From assembly GCA_938015445.1 (NCBI GenBank), contig CALLPE010000012.1, positions 23,532 through 87,531 on the forward strand: a stretch of 64,000 nucleotides of DNA. Direction: 5' to 3'. How positions within the stretch are numbered: position 1 is the stretch's first letter; every line of letters begins with the position of its first letter. Below are positions 62,795 to 64,000 of the stretch, piece after piece. A program made the translations under genes and the position numbers. The notes beneath the pieces are model-generated. The model searched no databases and was not told the origin of the DNA. It worked only from the letters and a program-made list of their open reading frames with translations. Source of the stretch: an uncultured Pirellulales bacterium (lineage in GTDB: Bacteria > Planctomycetota > Planctomycetia > Pirellulales > Thermoguttaceae).

Positions 62795-63625
62795 ATGCCC
62801 ACACAACCTTTGAAGCTATTGATTCTCGGCGCCCATCCGGACGACGCGGAGTATCACGCCGGCGGGCTGGCCATCGTGTATCGCCAGTTGGGCCACACGG
62901 TGCGGATGATCTCGCTGACCAACGGCGCGGCCGGCCATCACCAGCGGCCGCCGCAAACTTTGGCCCAGATACGCCGGGCCGAAGCAGCGGCCGCGGGAGC
63001 GACGATCGGGGCAGAGTACCTCACCTGGGACATCCCCGACGGCGAGCTTATGCCCACGCTCGAGGTCCGTCGCATGGTCATCCGCGAAATCCGCACCTTC
63101 GCCCCCGACCTAGTGCTGACGCATCGGCCCTACGACTACCATCCGGACCACCGGGCGGTGGGCCAGTTGGTGCAGGACGCCAGCTACCTGGTTACCGTGC
63201 CAAACTTCATGCCAGAAGTGCCTGCGCTATACCGTGACCCAGTGGTAGCATACATGGCCGATTTGTTCAACAAACCTTGTCCCATGAACCCGCAGGTGGT
63301 GCTCGACGTGACCGAGCACATCGACGGCATCGTACGGATGCTGGCTTGTCATCGCACACAGGTTTTCGAGTGGTTGCCTTACGAGGAAGGCGTGCTGGAC
63401 AGCGTGCCTGCGGACGAACAGGAGAAAATCGCTTGGTTACGGCGGTGGTATTTGGAGCATGTCCGGCCCCGGGCCGAGCGCTTCCGCGATCTGCTGGTGG
63501 CCGCTTACGGGCCGGTGCGCGGCCGGCAGATCGAGGCCTGCGAGGTATTCGAAATCAGCGAATACGCCCAGCGGCCGGATACGGTACGCCGGGCCGAGCT
63601 GTTCCCCACAGCGCGCTTTCCATGA
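62795..63625 (+). CDS. LmbE/PIG-L-type zinc-dependent N-deacetylase
   Basis: The 276-residue protein has the family zinc motif AHPDDAEYHAGG near the N terminus (about 13-24) and the later HRPYDYHPDHRAVGQ with the third His ligand. Family members deacetylate GlcNAc-linked small molecules (mycothiol, bacillithiol) or lincosamide-type sugars; many planctomycete members are of unknown substrate. No signal peptide is seen, so a cytoplasmic role is likely. The ATG at 62795 gives a compact start; a TTG at 62786 is possible. No clear SD. Confidence 0.9.
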   Translation: MPTQPLKLLILGAHPDDAEYHAGGLAIVYRQLGHTVRMISLTNGAAGHHQRPPQTLAQIRRAEAAAAGATIGAEYLTWDIPDGELMPTLEVRRMVIREIRTFAPDLVLTHRPYDYHPDHRAVGQLVQDASYLVTVPNFMPEVPALYRDPVVAYMADLFNKPCPMNPQVVLDVTEHIDGIVRMLACHRTQVFEWLPYEEGVLDSVPADEQEKIAWLRRWYLEHVRPRAERFRDLLVAAYGPVRGRQIEACEVFEISEYAQRPDTVRRAELFPTARFP

Positions 63626-63754
63626 TGCATGGGCCTTGCGAGCCGGTCGTGTACTATTACAGCGCGGGATGACAAAATAGGCAACAAGCCGCCCCGTTCG
63701 GCAAAGGACTTACATCATCCAAACCTTGCCCGTTTTCCAACTTGCGCAGTAGTA

Positions 63755-64000
63755 CTAGGGCTTGGCAGCGCCATCGCTGCCGCGGCAGCGGGCCAGCGAC
63801 ATCAGCGCGAAGGCGGTTCCATATTGTTGGTGGTAGTCGTACAGCGGAAAATCCCACCAGGAACCGTCCTTTTCCTGCAAGCGCAGCAACACATGCGCCA
63901 GATGGTTCTGATAAACAGGGCGATCGTCCGGCGGCAGCAATTCCACACACCGCGCTGCGTAGTAATGTCCGTAGTAGAAAAAGTATCCGGCGATGGCGAA
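63755..64000 (-). CDS. Terpene cyclase/prenyltransferase-like repeat protein (5' end outside window)
   Basis: The last 82 codons of a minus-strand gene run from the window edge to a stop at 63755. They read VYQNHLAHVLLRLQEKDGSWWDFPLYDYHQQYGTAFALMSL, with the GSWWDF and YGTAFALMSL pattern of squalene-hopene-cyclase-type and prenyltransferase-type alpha/alpha-barrel repeats. In planctomycetes such repeat proteins are often exported and non-catalytic. The N terminus is missing, so neither catalytic motif nor signal can be checked. Confidence 0.75.
   Translation of the reverse strand, partial: FAIAGYFFYYGHYYAARCVELLPPDDRPVYQNHLAHVLLRLQEKDGSWWDFPLYDYHQQYGTAFALMSLARCRGSDGAAKP

Noticed and set aside
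1..64000. tRNA, rRNA, tmRNA, RNase P or SRP RNA genes
   Set aside because: I looked for TΨC-arm and other signature motifs on both strands and found no convincing match; a covariance search would be decisive.

Overview
The window looks like a chromosomal segment (GC roughly 60 %, strong Shine-Dalgarno sites, genes on both strands) from a bacterium of the phylum Planctomycetes, most likely the Pirellulales group. That placement is inferred from lineage-typical proteins: a TIGR03067-type protein, an SHD1-PQQ lipoprotein, many exported Gfo/Idh/MocA proteins, leucine-rich repeat and HEAT proteins with signal peptides, an autotransporter-repeat protein with a PEP-CTERM tail, and a planctomycete-style FlgM. 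I cannot name the genus. No rRNA, tRNA, transposase, integrase or cas gene was found.

Layout. 1-17 kb: a truncated DUF4175-like membrane protein, an exported HEAT protein, an orphan CheB, a large PEP-CTERM passenger-repeat protein, small exported proteins, an exported methyltransferase, nadC, a ComEA-like protein and uvrB. 17-32 kb: a PduO-like protein, a secreted GH127 glycosidase, a PQQ propeller protein, a very small coiled-coil protein, pckG, glnE and a radical SAM protein. 32-40 kb: an exported Gfo/Idh protein, an orphan flgM, hypF-hypC-hypD and a Fur-family regulator. 40-52 kb: an esterase-like hydrolase, a lipoprotein, a TPR protein, another Gfo/Idh plus TIM-barrel pair, and a zinc-peptidase-like protein. 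52.6-60.5 kb: a same-strand cluster of Gfo/Idh, sugar isomerase, deoC, SHD1-PQQ lipoprotein and two TAT-exported Gfo/Idh paralogs, which reads as a carbohydrate-degradation module. 60.6-64 kb: a GNAT protein, a second exported methyltransferase, a LmbE-type deacetylase and the 3' end of a terpene-cyclase-like protein.

Working together: GH127, the esterase, the PQQ proteins, five Gfo/Idh/MocA proteins, two sugar-isomerase TIM barrels and DeoC fit a polysaccharide-degrading heterotroph that does much of its sugar chemistry outside the cytoplasm. HypF/C/D imply a [NiFe] hydrogenase elsewhere; CheB and FlgM imply motility genes elsewhere.

The most unusual non-coding signal is that most intergenic gaps carry their own short tandem or direct repeat, with units of 14-36 bp that are unrelated from gap to gap. 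Several have about 33-36 bp units at a 64-67 bp period, so they look CRISPR-like without cas genes. Similar short repeats occur in frame inside nadC and in the GH127 leader.
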